Origin: Saprospiraceae bacterium | Lineage (GTDB): Bacteria; Bacteroidota; Bacteroidia; Chitinophagales; Saprospiraceae | Length of the DNA: 64,000 bases | Reading direction: 5' to 3' | Assembly: GCA_016715465.1 (NCBI GenBank) | Contig: JADKAA010000024.1 | Coordinates: forward strand, 124,001 to 188,000 | Shown here: piece by piece, positions 36,937 through 46,625 of the stretch | How positions within the stretch are numbered: the first letter of the stretch is position 1 | Layout: every line of letters starts with the position of its first letter | Notes under the pieces: generated by a model | What the model saw: the letters and a program-made list of their open reading frames with translations, nothing else | The model's database searches: none | What the model was told of the DNA's origin: nothing | Program-made: the position numbers and the translations under genes

Positions 36937-38269
36937 CACAAGTGTCCAAAACGTTTTAAAAGAACAAATAGATGCCCATGTTTACTGGTGTAAACATGTT
37001 CAAATTATCAATTTTATAATTAATCCTAGATACCAGAAAACAGGTGTATTTCATCAGGAGGTTTTTGGGGTCGATTAATGGATGATTTAGCCATTCCCAG
37101 AGATCAATTTTAACAAAAAGATTGATCCTAATAAAAGTAATCAAGTTAGATAAATGCCATTTGAATTTTGCCTTCGTCTTTAACAGTTTTAATAATAATA
37201 TTGCGATCATTGAGCACCACATTTGGATGCGAACTGCATTCTCAGATGTTCCAATAAACGATTTCACTCTAAATAGTTGTTTTAAATGCTTAAAAAAGTT
37301 TCAACAGCCCATCTTGATCTATAAAGTTCAGAAACGGTATGTGCTGTCCAAGACATTTGATTTGTTAGAAGTACAATATCTTGGTCATTCCTTTCATCAT
37401 AAACACTTACAACCCTCAGATTTTTTGGGTACTTCTTTGAAGTGTAAAAGCCTGTAAGCTTGACTTCTTCATCGGATAGAACAAAGCAGTTACCTCTTTT
37501 GATTGCAAATGACTTAACGATCTCAATATGAGCGTTAGATTTTAAACGAGTCACAAAGAAGACCCCTGTGCTGTCCAATTCGTTTAACCAATCAAAGTCA
37601 ACATATGCCCTATCGGCCACAACTACCGATCCCTTGGGAAATACTAGCTCTTTTGCAACCTTTACATCGTGCTTTTCCCCTCACTAATACATGCATAGCT
37701 GGGTAAGCCTGAGTCATAGTCTAAAACAGCATGGAGCTTAATCGCCCCTTTACTTGTTCTGAACTTCGCCCAATCAAATAAGGAAAGGCTAAGCGGAATA
37801 ATGGTTGAATCCATAATGAAAATCTGATTCTTGATTTTTTGGCATACATCCTTGTACTGGTTAAGGACGAATTACTATTCTCCAATAATTTAAAGTACAA
37901 GTCTTCAAACACTTTCGAATCTCTGTTCTTATTTAAATAACTGATGGATGATTTTGAGGAGCTCTTTTGATGCCTAAATGATTAAGATTGCCTGTAGCGC
38001 TCAAAATACCAGTTGCAACATCACGAATAGACTCTGATCCTGATAATTGCATGAAAATCATACTTACTAAATGAGTCCAGGTGTTTATTCCCTTAGAATG
38101 TTTATCAGATTCATGATTTTTAACGGTTTTTTCAAAGATATTTCGATTTACCAATGCCAAAATTTGACTCAAGAGGCTTATATTTGTATGGGACATGTTT
38201 ATTGTTTTTTTGAACCCTAAATATAGGGAAAACTAACATGTCCCGTTTTCTTTATTTTGGACACTTGTG
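36937..38269 (-). mobile_element. IS4-family-like insertion sequence (1333 bp)
   Basis: Complete insertion sequence with perfect 15-bp terminal inverted repeats (CACAAGTGTCCAAAA at 36937-36951; its reverse complement at 38255-38269) and 9-bp direct target duplications ATATTAAAC on both sides. The transposase is on the minus strand and has an N-terminal DUF4372-type region and DDE_Tnp_1-like core, typical of IS4-related elements in Bacteroidota. It splits the PLD-like gene. Intact ends and perfect duplication mean a recent insertion. Confidence 0.9.
36956..38196 (-). pseudogene. IS4-type transposase, four 1-nt frameshifts
   Basis: Starts at the ATG at 38196 (MSHTNISLLSQILALVNRN, DUF4372-like), breaks near 37955, resumes through FEDLYFKLLEN, breaks at a T6 run 37835-37840 after MYAKK, resumes with IFIMDSTIIPLSLSLFDWAK (first catalytic Asp), breaks at T4 37673-37676, resumes with GSVVVADRAYVDFDW (second Asp) and LYRSRWAVETF (Glu), and breaks again at A6 37292-37297 before KSFIGTSENAVRIQMW. 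Each break is repaired by adding one base to a short run. As written it cannot make transposase; given the perfect element ends, sequencing error is a serious alternative. Confidence 0.85.
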
Positions 38270-38278
38270 ATATTAAAC
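38270..38278 (+). repeat. Target-site duplication, right copy
   Basis: ATATTAAAC, matching 36928-36936, directly after the right inverted repeat. Confidence 0.85.
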
Positions 38279-40595
38279 ATACACAAAACACAACTATATT
38301 TTCAGCAGCGTGGAATTATGTTTCCAAACTTAGTTCCACAACAAAAGGAATTGCAAGTGAGAAAACTACACGTTGGATTGCGGAACATTCCCTATGGTTA
38401 ATGGAATTGCCGAAGGTTGCAGATTTTCAGTTTCTCAATTTGCCAAACAACGAACAAGTGGCTTTTTTATACAACACTGCTAAAACAACAATTTGGCAAC
38501 AGGTCAAGCAACTTACGACAAATGAAAAGATTACGGAAATAACAGCAGTTTCACCTTATTACGACACACAAGGCAAGGCATTAGAAGAAATAATAAACAC
38601 TTTCCCTAATGCACAAATCAATGTAGTAATTGATGAAAGTGGTACAATTCCAACTGAATTGCAAAATGAAAAAAGGTATGTTTTTTATGATTGGAAAGAA
38701 TTGGATTTGTGCAGAAACATCGGTGCAGAGCAGCAATCAAAACTACATGCCAAGATTTTACACTTCAACACTAAGGGGAACAGAGAGTTTTGTTTGTTCG
38801 GTAGTGCAAACATTACATCAGCAGGATTGGGAATTTCCAATACAGCAAATTCAGAACTTTCACTTTTTTTAAAATCAGAAAATGGAAATATTTTAGATAA
38901 GATAGGATTAAAATTAAAAGCAAGCAGTAAAAAATCGCTTTCAAAATTTGTTGCAAATATCAGACTTTCAATAGAACATGCAATTATTAGGAATAATCAG
39001 TTTCCAATAAAGCTATTAGCAGCCGAAATTAATTATACAACTTTAACACTTTACTCAAATATAGAATTTGACAAACCTGTTGCTGTTGCAATGTATGACA
39101 GTCATAATCAAATTATTAAAGTCCAAAAAATAGAATTACTGAAAGCACAACACGAAATAAATTTTGATATTGATGAAAATATATTTCGATATGTGCAGTT
39201 ACAAAGCACAGATGACAATAAAAGCCTTTCAAACAAAATCATTGTCAGTAATTATCTTACTATCGCAAAAACACACCCAAACCCGAAAAATGCAGAACTT
39301 GAAAGATTGTGTGGACAGCTTCAAAATGGTGAGTTGAGAAACGTGCTTGATTTAATTCATTACGCAATTATTGACGAAAGCGAAAAAGAAGATGGAACTT
39401 CCATTATCAATACAACAAGAAATAAAATAAACGATAAAGAAGAAAAGAAAGAAGCAGACCAATCTCAACTTTATGACTTATCAGGTTATAAACCTATAGA
39501 ACCTAATTCTCATTTATACGAAAACGCTTTGCTTTTATCGCCTTCACTTCGTGTATTGGATGCTCTTAAATTGGCTCATACACAAAGTTTAGATTTAGAA
39601 GTTGACATAAGAACGGACGAACAAGAAGACGATATTAGTAGCATTAGTGGAAATGATGAAAGTGAAGTGCGAAAAGAAAAAAGTGTTCCCTTGAAACTTT
39701 TAGAAGCAGACAAACGAAAACTCAAAAACTTTTTCAAAAATCTTTACACCTATTTTCACAGAGATACATTGTTGACTGATACGAATAATATGGCAAAACC
39801 AAATTATAAGGAAACAAAATATAAACTTACATTAACTGACCTTACTAAATACCTTATTGCATTAGAACTCATACACGAATTTGGTGGTAAATCAGAGAAA
39901 ATAGAAAATGAACAACAACAACTTTTCTTTACCTATTTGCCGGTAACAGGCGATTATGAAAATGATAATGTAAAAGGTTGTTGCTTAAACATTGTTGGTG
40001 ACTTTTTAAGATTAGCAAAAAACGGTTTTAAGGAATACTCTTTTGATTATACACGAAACAAATTTGAACAATTACAATTCGACGCATTAATCAGCACTAT
40101 TGTTTGTATCGCAAATATCAATTGGAAAGAAGATGAAAAACTATATTTTAAGACATTATTATTAAACACATTACATTATTTAGGTTGGGTTTCTACAACA
40201 GAGATTGCCAAAAACCTAAACAATTTGATTACACAAGTAAAGGAGAAAGCTAAAAACTTGAAACATGCAACAAGTAATTTAGACAGTCAATTGGAATATT
40301 TTGAAAATAGAGTTTGTAAGGCTTTCAGATACTCAATAAGCAACAGAGAAGATGGAAAATTCGCAGATAGAGCAGAAATAGGGCAAATTATTTATTCTTC
40401 AATTGCAGGCGTTGGTTATTGCTATGTTGTTTCTGCGACAAGACAAAACGAATACTGTTTAGCAAGACCGGGCTTTAACTGGAACGACCAAAAAAATGAA
40501 TATATTAACCATTTTGGTGATAACATTTACAGTCCAATACGATTAATCAAAATGACAATAATCGACTTATGACCAAAGGAAATGAAAAAAGGGAA

Positions 40596-40730
40596 GCAGG
40601 CAACATCGCGTATAAAACATTGGATTATAAGTGGTTAAATCAAACGTTCTGCCCCGCATCGGCGTTTGTGTCGGTGGATAGGAACGAAGCCCGAAATCCC
40701 CAACGATTCATACACGCGACCGTTATCGGT
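40596..40730 (+). repeat. attC-like recombination site B
   Basis: Begins GCAGGCAAC 23 bp after the PLD-like gene and ends GACCGTTATCGG. Its first nine bases are the perfect reverse complement of GTTGCCTGC at 34917-34925, the start of the same cassette. The arms (TCGCGT and TTGG on the left, matching CCAA and ACGCGA on the right) differ in sequence from sites A and C although the layout is the same, as expected of attC sites that are recognised by structure. A 63-codon ORF across it is spurious. Confidence 0.7.
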
Positions 40731-40782
40731 CATTGTATTGCGACACCAGACATCAACTAACTAATGAAAGAAATTAACAAAT

Positions 40783-41158
40783 ATGCAAGAAATTAATTCA
40801 ATCAACATTTTAGACAAATTTTCACTATTTGACAAGCAATGGACGCCTCACATTGTTGGCGAACTTAATGGACAATATGTTTAACTGTGTAAGATTAAAG
40901 ACTACTTTTTTTGGCATAGCCATGAGAATGAAGACGAACTTTTTATGATTTCAAAGGTAAGCTTTTAATGGACTTTCGAGATGGAAGAACTGTTGAAGTT
41001 AAGGAGGGAGAAATCTTAATTGTTCCCAAAGGAGTTGAACATAGACCACATACTAACGGAGAAATAATTTTTAACTTACTATTTGAACCAAAAGCAACCC
41101 TTCACACAGGAAATGTTGAAAGCGAAATGACAGTTTAAGATTTGAATTGGGTTTGATT
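40783..41158 (+). pseudogene. Cupin-domain protein, degraded
   Basis: Reads MQEINSINILDKFSLFDKQW, then HIVGELNGQYV, a stop (TAA 40882-40884), then FFWHSHENEDELFMISKG, a -1 shift near 40953, then GRTVEVKEGEILIVPKGVEH and a final stop inside what should be the conserved C-terminus. WHSHENEDELF and PKGVEHRPH are the two cupin metal motifs. At least two lesions that are not simple homopolymer changes indicate a genuine pseudogene. It shares the cassette between sites B and C with the GNAT gene. Confidence 0.8.
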
Positions 41159-41260
41159 AATACAAAAACCGACTTTCGTAAGATTTTGAAAATACCTACA
41201 AGTATAGACGCAGAAATATACTAACGATAAAAACATTGAAAAAAACAATATTGCAAATAA

Positions 41261-41701
41261 ATGGAATTACGAATTTTACAATTGAATGAAGACAAATCTG
41301 ATAAACTGTTTACCTCTTCGGACTCCCAAACACTTTTAGAAATTTATGAAGATTATTATCCAAAAATCGGTTTCAATTTACCTTGGGTCTCATATCTTGT
41401 AGTTAGACAAAATCAAGTTGTCGGGTCTTGCGGTTTTACTAGCCAACCAGTTGACGGTAAAGTTGAAATTGCGTATTGGACTTTTAAAGGATTTGAGGAT
41501 CAAGGTATTGCCTCATTCGCTTGTAAAGAATTAATTTCCATTTCGCAGAGAGCTGACCCGAAAGTGACAATTACGGCAAAGACAGCTCCTGAAAATAATG
41601 CTTCGACCAAAATATTAGAAAATAATAAATTTATATTTACAGAAATTGTACAGGACGAAGAAATTGGTGACGCTTGGTTATGGACTCTAAAAGTGGAATA
41701 A
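41261..41701 (+). CDS. GNAT N-acetyltransferase (cassette gene)
   Basis: 146-aa acetyltransferase of the GNAT fold: SYLVVRQNQVVGSCGFTSQP, then KVEIAYWTFKGFEDQGIASF with the acetyl-CoA-binding region (here 'FEDQGIASFACKELI' in place of the common Q/RxxGxG/A) and TAPENNASTKILENNKF. Cytoplasmic, substrate unknown. It stops 10 bp before attC-like site C, the normal place of an integron cassette gene, and such acetyltransferases are common cassette cargo. It has an intact frame, in contrast to the cupin pseudogene upstream. Confidence 0.82.
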   Translation: MELRILQLNEDKSDKLFTSSDSQTLLEIYEDYYPKIGFNLPWVSYLVVRQNQVVGSCGFTSQPVDGKVEIAYWTFKGFEDQGIASFACKELISISQRADPKVTITAKTAPENNASTKILENNKFIFTEIVQDEEIGDAWLWTLKVE

Positions 41702-41711
41702 AAACAACGAA

Positions 41712-41847
41712 CCGCTAACAGCGGTTTGGCAAAAGTGGCGGTTCAGTGCTTCGTATGACAGTTTTATGATTCAACAAACAGTGCTGCTTCGTATGAACAT
41801 TTGTGGTGAAAATCGCCAACTTCTTGTAGCTGCAAAACGTTATGCCT
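41712..41847 (+). repeat. attC-like recombination site C
   Basis: Begins CCGCTAACAGCGGTTTGGC and ends GCAAAACGTTATGCCT, length about 136 bp. The arms 41720-41743 and the opposing segment near 41812-41835 are complementary at about 13 of 24 positions, strongest next to the loop. Sequence is closely related to site A. The end GTTATGCCT is the exact reverse complement of the beginning of site D. The start (reverse complement GTTAGCGG) matches the end of site B (GTTATCGG) with one mismatch. Confidence 0.7.
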
Positions 41848-41889
41848 CATGCTATGACGACAAACAACAATTAACGACTAGACAGAAAT

Positions 41890-42828
41890 ATGCTAATATT
41901 TAAAGACACGAAATACATAAAGTCACCGTTCGACAGTGAAGCAGAATTGGAGCAAGTTATCGTTGACAATTACGAGTATCTATTCGGACCTACTTCATTT
42001 TATTTGCCAAAAACTAAAATAAAAACGGCTGACGGAGTTGGCACAATTCCAGACGGTTTCGCAATTGACATCGGACAGAAAAAATGGTATTTAGTTGAAG
42101 CTGAACTTATGCATCTCAGCGTATGGAACCATATTGCTCCACAGGTGACAAAGCAAATTTTGGCATCTCAACAAAGTATCACTAAAAGGACACTGGTTGA
42201 ACTTGCAGTTGAGCAATACCAGGCTGACCCATACACGAAAGAGAAATTTGAAGACCTTAACATTGCTGCAATTAACGTAAGACAAGTTGTTGGTGACATT
42301 TTAGAGACTGACCCAATAATTGGAGTACCAATTGACGGTGTGACAAATGATCTCCGTGACTGGGCAAGGACTTTAAAATACAAAGTGAAACTTTGGATTG
42401 TAAGCAAGTTTGTTGAGTTTAACAAGCCGACAAATATTGTATTTGAATTTCCGGAAGAATTTAAACCTGAACTTGACACAGAAGAAGAAAGTAAACCCCA
42501 AAAAGCGAATACAGATATTGCTCAGTATGATGTTGGATTAACGGACCTCGTTAATGCAACTCTGCTGACAGTTGGTGAAAAGCTAACAATGGCTTACAAA
42601 CCTAGAAACGGACAACAAAAGAAATATGAAGCGACAGTTTTAGAAGATGGTTCATTAGAACTATTGGGACAACTATTTAGTAGCCCAAGTTACGCAGCTC
42701 TTGCTGGTATTCAAGACGCAGGCAGTGACAGAAAAACAGTCAACGGTTGGATATCTTGGAAAAACAATAAAAGTAAAACTCTAGCTGACTTGAGAGAACA
42801 ATTACTAAATACAGCAGTAACATCATGA
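41890..42828 (+). CDS. PD-(D/E)xK-like nuclease fold fused to RAMA domain
   Basis: 312-aa protein. The N-terminal half has the look of a PD-(D/E)xK/NucS-like nuclease: an early Glu (SEAELEQVIVDNYEYLFG), then IPDGFAIDIGQKKWYLVEAE; the usual ExK is ExE here (VEAEL), as known for a few restriction enzymes. The C-terminal ~100 residues are a RAMA domain (LTDLVNATLLTVGEKLTMAY, then LEDGSLELLGQLFSSPSYAA, GWISWKN), a module predicted to recognise modified DNA. The combination suggests a modification-dependent nuclease, hence defence. Single gene of the cassette between sites C and D, ending 17 bp before site D. Confidence 0.75.
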   Translation: MLIFKDTKYIKSPFDSEAELEQVIVDNYEYLFGPTSFYLPKTKIKTADGVGTIPDGFAIDIGQKKWYLVEAELMHLSVWNHIAPQVTKQILASQQSITKRTLVELAVEQYQADPYTKEKFEDLNIAAINVRQVVGDILETDPIIGVPIDGVTNDLRDWARTLKYKVKLWIVSKFVEFNKPTNIVFEFPEEFKPELDTEEESKPQKANTDIAQYDVGLTDLVNATLLTVGEKLTMAYKPRNGQQKKYEATVLEDGSLELLGQLFSSPSYAALAGIQDAGSDRKTVNGWISWKNNKSKTLADLREQLLNTAVTS

Positions 42829-42845
42829 CAGACAAAAAAGCACGA

Positions 42846-42983
42846 AGGCATAACACACGTTTGGCGTCATGCGGGGTGACGTGCTTACATTCAAGTTCAG
42901 TTTTCCAATTGGGCTTTTGTGTTAGGTTGACAGTTTTGTGCTCTGAAATCCGCCACTACGAAAAGCCGCGAAACTTTATCCGT
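42846..42983 (+). repeat. attC-like recombination site D
   Basis: Begins AGGCATAAC, exactly complementary to GTTATGCCT at 41839-41847, and contains the shared loop words GACAGTTTTGTGCTCTGAAA and AAAGCCGCGAAAC before its right end. There the invariant GTT appears as TTT (ACTTTATCC), so this site may be recombination-defective on that side. A 67-codon ORF across it is spurious. Confidence 0.65.
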
Positions 42984-43110
42984 CTTGCTTGGCGACATCG
43001 GAACTTCAAACTGAGTAACAAGAAATGAACAGATAAGATGACAACTGAGAATAAACGTGGACGCGGAAAACCAAATTGAGTAAACATTGTCAATAAAACA
43101 AATATAAAAT

Positions 43111-44100
43111 ATGGAAAATCAAACACCAGCACCAATTCGTGCATTTCAGATTCTTGGAGGAATGATGAATTCATTTATCCTTTCCTCACTTATAAAAAAT
43201 GAAGTTCTTGAAGCAATTGGTTCGGGAATGAGCACGAATGATGAACTTGCAAAAAAATGTAACCTTAATAATAATGTTTTAGCAAGGACTTTACGATATG
43301 CTTCAATCATTGGATTGGTGAATATTACTGAAAATAAATATTCACTCACTGAAGTAGGACTTAGTTTTCTGAAAAATACACCAGGAAGTTTATATGGTTC
43401 GGCAAATTTTATAGGCGCTCCGCCATGGCGTGATAGCTGGATGAATTTTGAGCATTGTCTGAAATCAGGTGAACCTGCTTTCGATCATGTTTTTGGTCAA
43501 CCCTTTTTTCAGTTTCTTGATACCAATCAGGAATACGGCCGACCCTTTAATCATTACATGACAATGATGACAACAATGGTTGCTCCTGTTGTGGCAGAAG
43601 CTTATGACTTTAGTGCATTCGATAAAATTTGTGATGTTGGTGGAGGACAAGGTATATTGCTCAAAGCCATTTTGGAGAAATCTCCCAGGTCGAAAGGTAT
43701 CTTATTTGACATGGAAAGTGCAGTAGAGGAAAATTTAATAGAAAACTCTTCTGATAGGGTTGGAATAGTGAGTGGCAGTTTTTTTGATTCCATCCCAGCT
43801 GCCGACTGCATGGTTTTAAAAACTATTATTCATGATTGGAATGATGAAAACGCTTTAAAAATACTTACAAACTGTCGTAAAAGTCTCAATCCTGGCGGCA
43901 AAATATTACTTGTCGAGCAGGTTGTTGATGAACCCTATACACTCATGTCGTTATTTTATGATTTGCATATGCAGGTGATGTTAGGCGGTGCAGAGCGGAC
44001 CAAACAAGAATTTAAGATTTTGTTTGAATCAGCAGGGCTGAAACTCAATCGCATTATTCCGACAAAGTCACCAATGAAAATAGTGGAAGCTTCCTGTTAA
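43111..44100 (+). CDS. O-methyltransferase, class-I SAM, plant/bacterial OMT type
   Basis: 329-aa methyltransferase with an N-terminal dimerisation/winged-helix domain (SSLIKNEVLEAIGSGMSTND, about residues 20-85) and a C-terminal SAM-binding domain: motif I DVGGGQGILLKAIL, then VIHDWND-like IIHDWNDENALKIL and GGKILLVEQVV. It resembles acetylserotonin/hydroxyneurosporene-type O-methyltransferases that modify small phenolic or polyketide molecules. The catalytic His is likely the one in IIHDW. It lies between attC-like sites D and E, so it is probable cassette cargo. No biosynthetic genes are nearby to name a substrate. Confidence 0.85.
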   Translation: MENQTPAPIRAFQILGGMMNSFILSSLIKNEVLEAIGSGMSTNDELAKKCNLNNNVLARTLRYASIIGLVNITENKYSLTEVGLSFLKNTPGSLYGSANFIGAPPWRDSWMNFEHCLKSGEPAFDHVFGQPFFQFLDTNQEYGRPFNHYMTMMTTMVAPVVAEAYDFSAFDKICDVGGGQGILLKAILEKSPRSKGILFDMESAVEENLIENSSDRVGIVSGSFFDSIPAADCMVLKTIIHDWNDENALKILTNCRKSLNPGGKILLVEQVVDEPYTLMSLFYDLHMQVMLGGAERTKQEFKILFESAGLKLNRIIPTKSPMKIVEASC

Positions 44101-44124
44101 TTCATTATTGAGAAGTACAGAACG

Positions 44125-44215
44125 AAAACATAATAGCACATTGGCAATAGGCGGGGTTTCGTTCTCCGCATAATGTTTTGCGGTATCAAAAAGTTTTGTG
44201 CTCTGCAAAAAGTTA
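44125..44215 (+). repeat. Degenerate attC-like site E
   Basis: Located between the O-methyltransferase and the helicase. It shares GGCGGGGT with the left part of site D and AAGTTTTGTGCTCTGCAAA with its loop, but the AAC and GTT boxes and most of the right arm are not recognisable. Likely a decayed site. Confidence 0.4.
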
Positions 44216-44264
44216 CTAACAAGCCAAAAAACCACAGAACCGCAATTAAACAAAAAGATTTTAC

Positions 44265-46423
44265 GTGACAATTACTACAAAAACAAATTTAAGTGCATTA
44301 AATGAGAGACAACATGAAGCGGTTGTAAGCGAGGACAAAAGGCTCTTAGTTTTGGCTGGAGCTGGATCAGGCAAGACAAAAACACTTTTACAAAAAATTA
44401 TTTATCTAATAGAGGAAAAAGGTGTTAGCCCTTCAGGTATTTTAGCCATCACATTCACTAAAAATGCGACTAATGAAATGATTGACCGTTTAATTATTTC
44501 AGCCGACAATTCTGGAGCATACGAAAAACTGTTATATGATAAGAGAATAAGCAAAGCAGACAAGGACAAAGAAAGATACCTTCAACAAAAAAAATACAAA
44601 TGGATTGATGGCTTGACAGTAAAGACGTTCCATTCTTTTTGCTACAGTATTTTAAGAAACTACGGAGTTAATGAGTTTGATAATAAATTCAGGATAATTG
44701 GAGACGAGAAAAAAGAGGAAGAAGATGAACTTTCAAAACACGTTGCCCCTGAAACCGCATTTGAAGTAATGCACAAACTCTTAATAAAAGAATGTGAGGA
44801 AACAGCATACTTACTCCAACTAAAACGGTATATTCTTGATTACATAATTGACAAGATCCACTTAAAAAGAGCAGACCCGAAATTTTTTCCTCACGACGGG
44901 AAATACTATACAACACTTGATGGAACCAAAGTTCGTTCAAAGTCTGAACAATTCATTTCAGATTGGTTTTATAGGCACAGTATAAAGTACGAATATGAAC
45001 CAGTTTTGAATGTAAAAGATTTTTCGTTTCATCCTGATTTTTATATTCCGGAGGCAAATCTTTACATTGAACACATCAGTGACAAAAGTTTTTCAACAAA
45101 AGACAAAGAAGAACAATTTCAAAAAGGAAATTTGTTACTCGTTAAGACTTTTGAAGGCATGACCAGGGACTCTGCGCTCTTTAATCATTCACTGGACAAA
45201 ATTGTAAAAAGCAGATTGCCTTCTAATTACCATAAAACTGTAACACTCAACTTCAAAGAAGAATTTCACGGCTTCCAGGAAGATGTTAAAGATTTCGTGC
45301 AACAAATCATGCGGATTACTGACATGATAAAAGTTGAAAATATTGACATAGACCTGGTCTTGGAAAATGCACGTAAAGATCAACATGAGAGAGTGAGACA
45401 CTTCTATGAACTTGCAATACCAATCGTCAAAAAATATATTCACTATTGCACTGATAAATCTTATCTTGACTTCAATGATTTAATTTCAAGAAGCACATCA
45501 CTTTTTATAAATCAAAAGGACATTGCAACTAAATACAAAAATAAATATGAATTCATTCTCGTTGACGAATTTCAGGATGTAAACAATTTACAAGTCGAGT
45601 TAATTAAGCTACTACTAACTGAAAAAACTCAGCTCTTTTGTGTAGGCGATGACTGGCAAAGCATTTATGGCTTCAGGGGTTCTAATGTCATTTACATTGT
45701 AGAATTTGAAAACCACTTTACAAATGCCCGTACAATCAAATTAAACCTAAACTATCGCAGTACTCAAAATATAGTTGGGGCAAGTAATGAGGTGATTAAA
45801 AATAATAAATTCAGAGTTGACAAAGATGTTCAGGCTTCCAAAAAATCTGAACATAAAATCGTGGTTTACTCTGGAAACAGTGAAGTAGAAAACATTCAGT
45901 TCTGTGTCGGTAAAATAATAGAGCTGCTCGAAGACGGAATTAATAATGATGAAATCCTTTTTCTGTATAGGAGAAGTAAAATGTATGTACCATATTTCTA
46001 CAGATTTAAAAAGGAAGGAATCATAGTTCCAGGTAAAACCATTCATGCTTCAAAAGGACTTGAAGCGAAAGTTGTTTTTATTATTGGGTTAACCGAAGGA
46101 AGTGGTGGTTTCCCTGACATTTGGCTTGAGGACAGGATTTTTCAGGTAATTAAGAAAGCAAACCATGACTTACTAATGGAAGAAGAAAGAAGATTGTTTT
46201 ATGTGGCTATTACAAGAGCCAAAGACAAACTTTTTTTAATTACTGAAAAAGGCAATGAATCAAGTTTTTTAAAGAAATCCCTGAAGCTTTCACGGTTAGG
46301 ACTACCTTACCCATAAAAGCTATTGTTGACAAGGTAATTACATGCGACAGTTGCTATAGCCAGCTTGAAAAACTTTGGGTAGTTTGCCCTTATTGCGGAC
46401 AAAAAGTAAACGAGCAGAATTGA
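44265..46423 (+). CDS. UvrD/Rep-family DNA helicase with inserted nuclease-like segment and C-terminal zinc ribbon (tail frameshifted)
   Basis: Superfamily-1 helicase starting at a GTG. Motif Q/I: NERQHEAV and AGAGSGKTKT; motif II VDEFQDVN; motif III VGDDWQSIYGFRGS; motif IV region LNLNYRSTQNI; motif V HASKGLEA; motif VI YVAITRAKDKL. About residues 220-275 a VSR/DUF559-like segment (RSKSEQFISDWFYRHSIKYE, then FHPDFYIPEANLYIEH) is inserted in domain 1B. The main frame ends at 46316 (683 aa) after LGLPYP; adding one A at 46313 extends it with IKAIVDKVITCDSCYSQLEK and VCPYCGQK, a zinc ribbon, ending at 46423. The loss of this tail may be error or truncation. Probable cassette cargo and possible defence helicase. 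Confidence 0.87.
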
Positions 46424-46435
46424 AATCAACTCAGA

Positions 46436-46600
46436 AAGATAGAAGCCCAGACACTACTAGCTGCAGGTCCTAATGGAGTCTTACGTGGTTATTTCATGTT
46501 CTGTGTTCTATTAAATTTAGGCTTGGTTGACAGTGAAGGACTCTCCCCAGGGGGGGCAAGCCCGAAATACGCCAATATGAAAAGCCACAAAACGGAAAAA
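46436..46600 (+). repeat. Degenerate attC-like site F
   Basis: The right half still shows CGAAATACGCCAATATGAAA and AGCCACAAAACG, closely related to the right arms of sites A, C and D, and GTTGACAGT of the loop. The sequence GGACTCTCCCCAGGGGGGGC interrupts it, and the final GTT is lost. Marks the right limit of the cassette array. Confidence 0.4.
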
Positions 46601-46625
46601 ATATTAAAAAAACATTCTGCCTTAA

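Larger units (their letters stand above)
36552..40572 (+). pseudogene. Phospholipase-D-like (two HKD motifs) protein, split by an IS element
   Basis: Removing the insertion and one copy of its 9-bp target duplication gives a continuous 892-aa frame (36552-36936 joined to 38279-40572, reading FDIKHTQNTTIF). Two PLD-type motifs are visible: FHPKIWLL with GSGNLTNSGNGSNDEIW near residues 89-125, and KLHAKILHF with GSANITSAGLG about 190 residues further on. This fits a pseudo-dimeric HKD nuclease/phosphodiesterase. The C-terminal ~450 residues are helical and unrecognised, with a charged linker (about 440-475). It follows the 516-aa protein by 5 bp. As found here the gene is inactivated by the insertion, which seems recent because the duplication is perfect. 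Confidence 0.82.

Noticed and set aside
40569..40760. 63-aa ORF overlapping the end of the PLD-like gene
   Set aside because: It runs through attC-like site B; no protein-like conservation.
42825..43028. 67-aa ORF after the RAMA gene
   Set aside because: It lies across attC-like site D and has no domain features.
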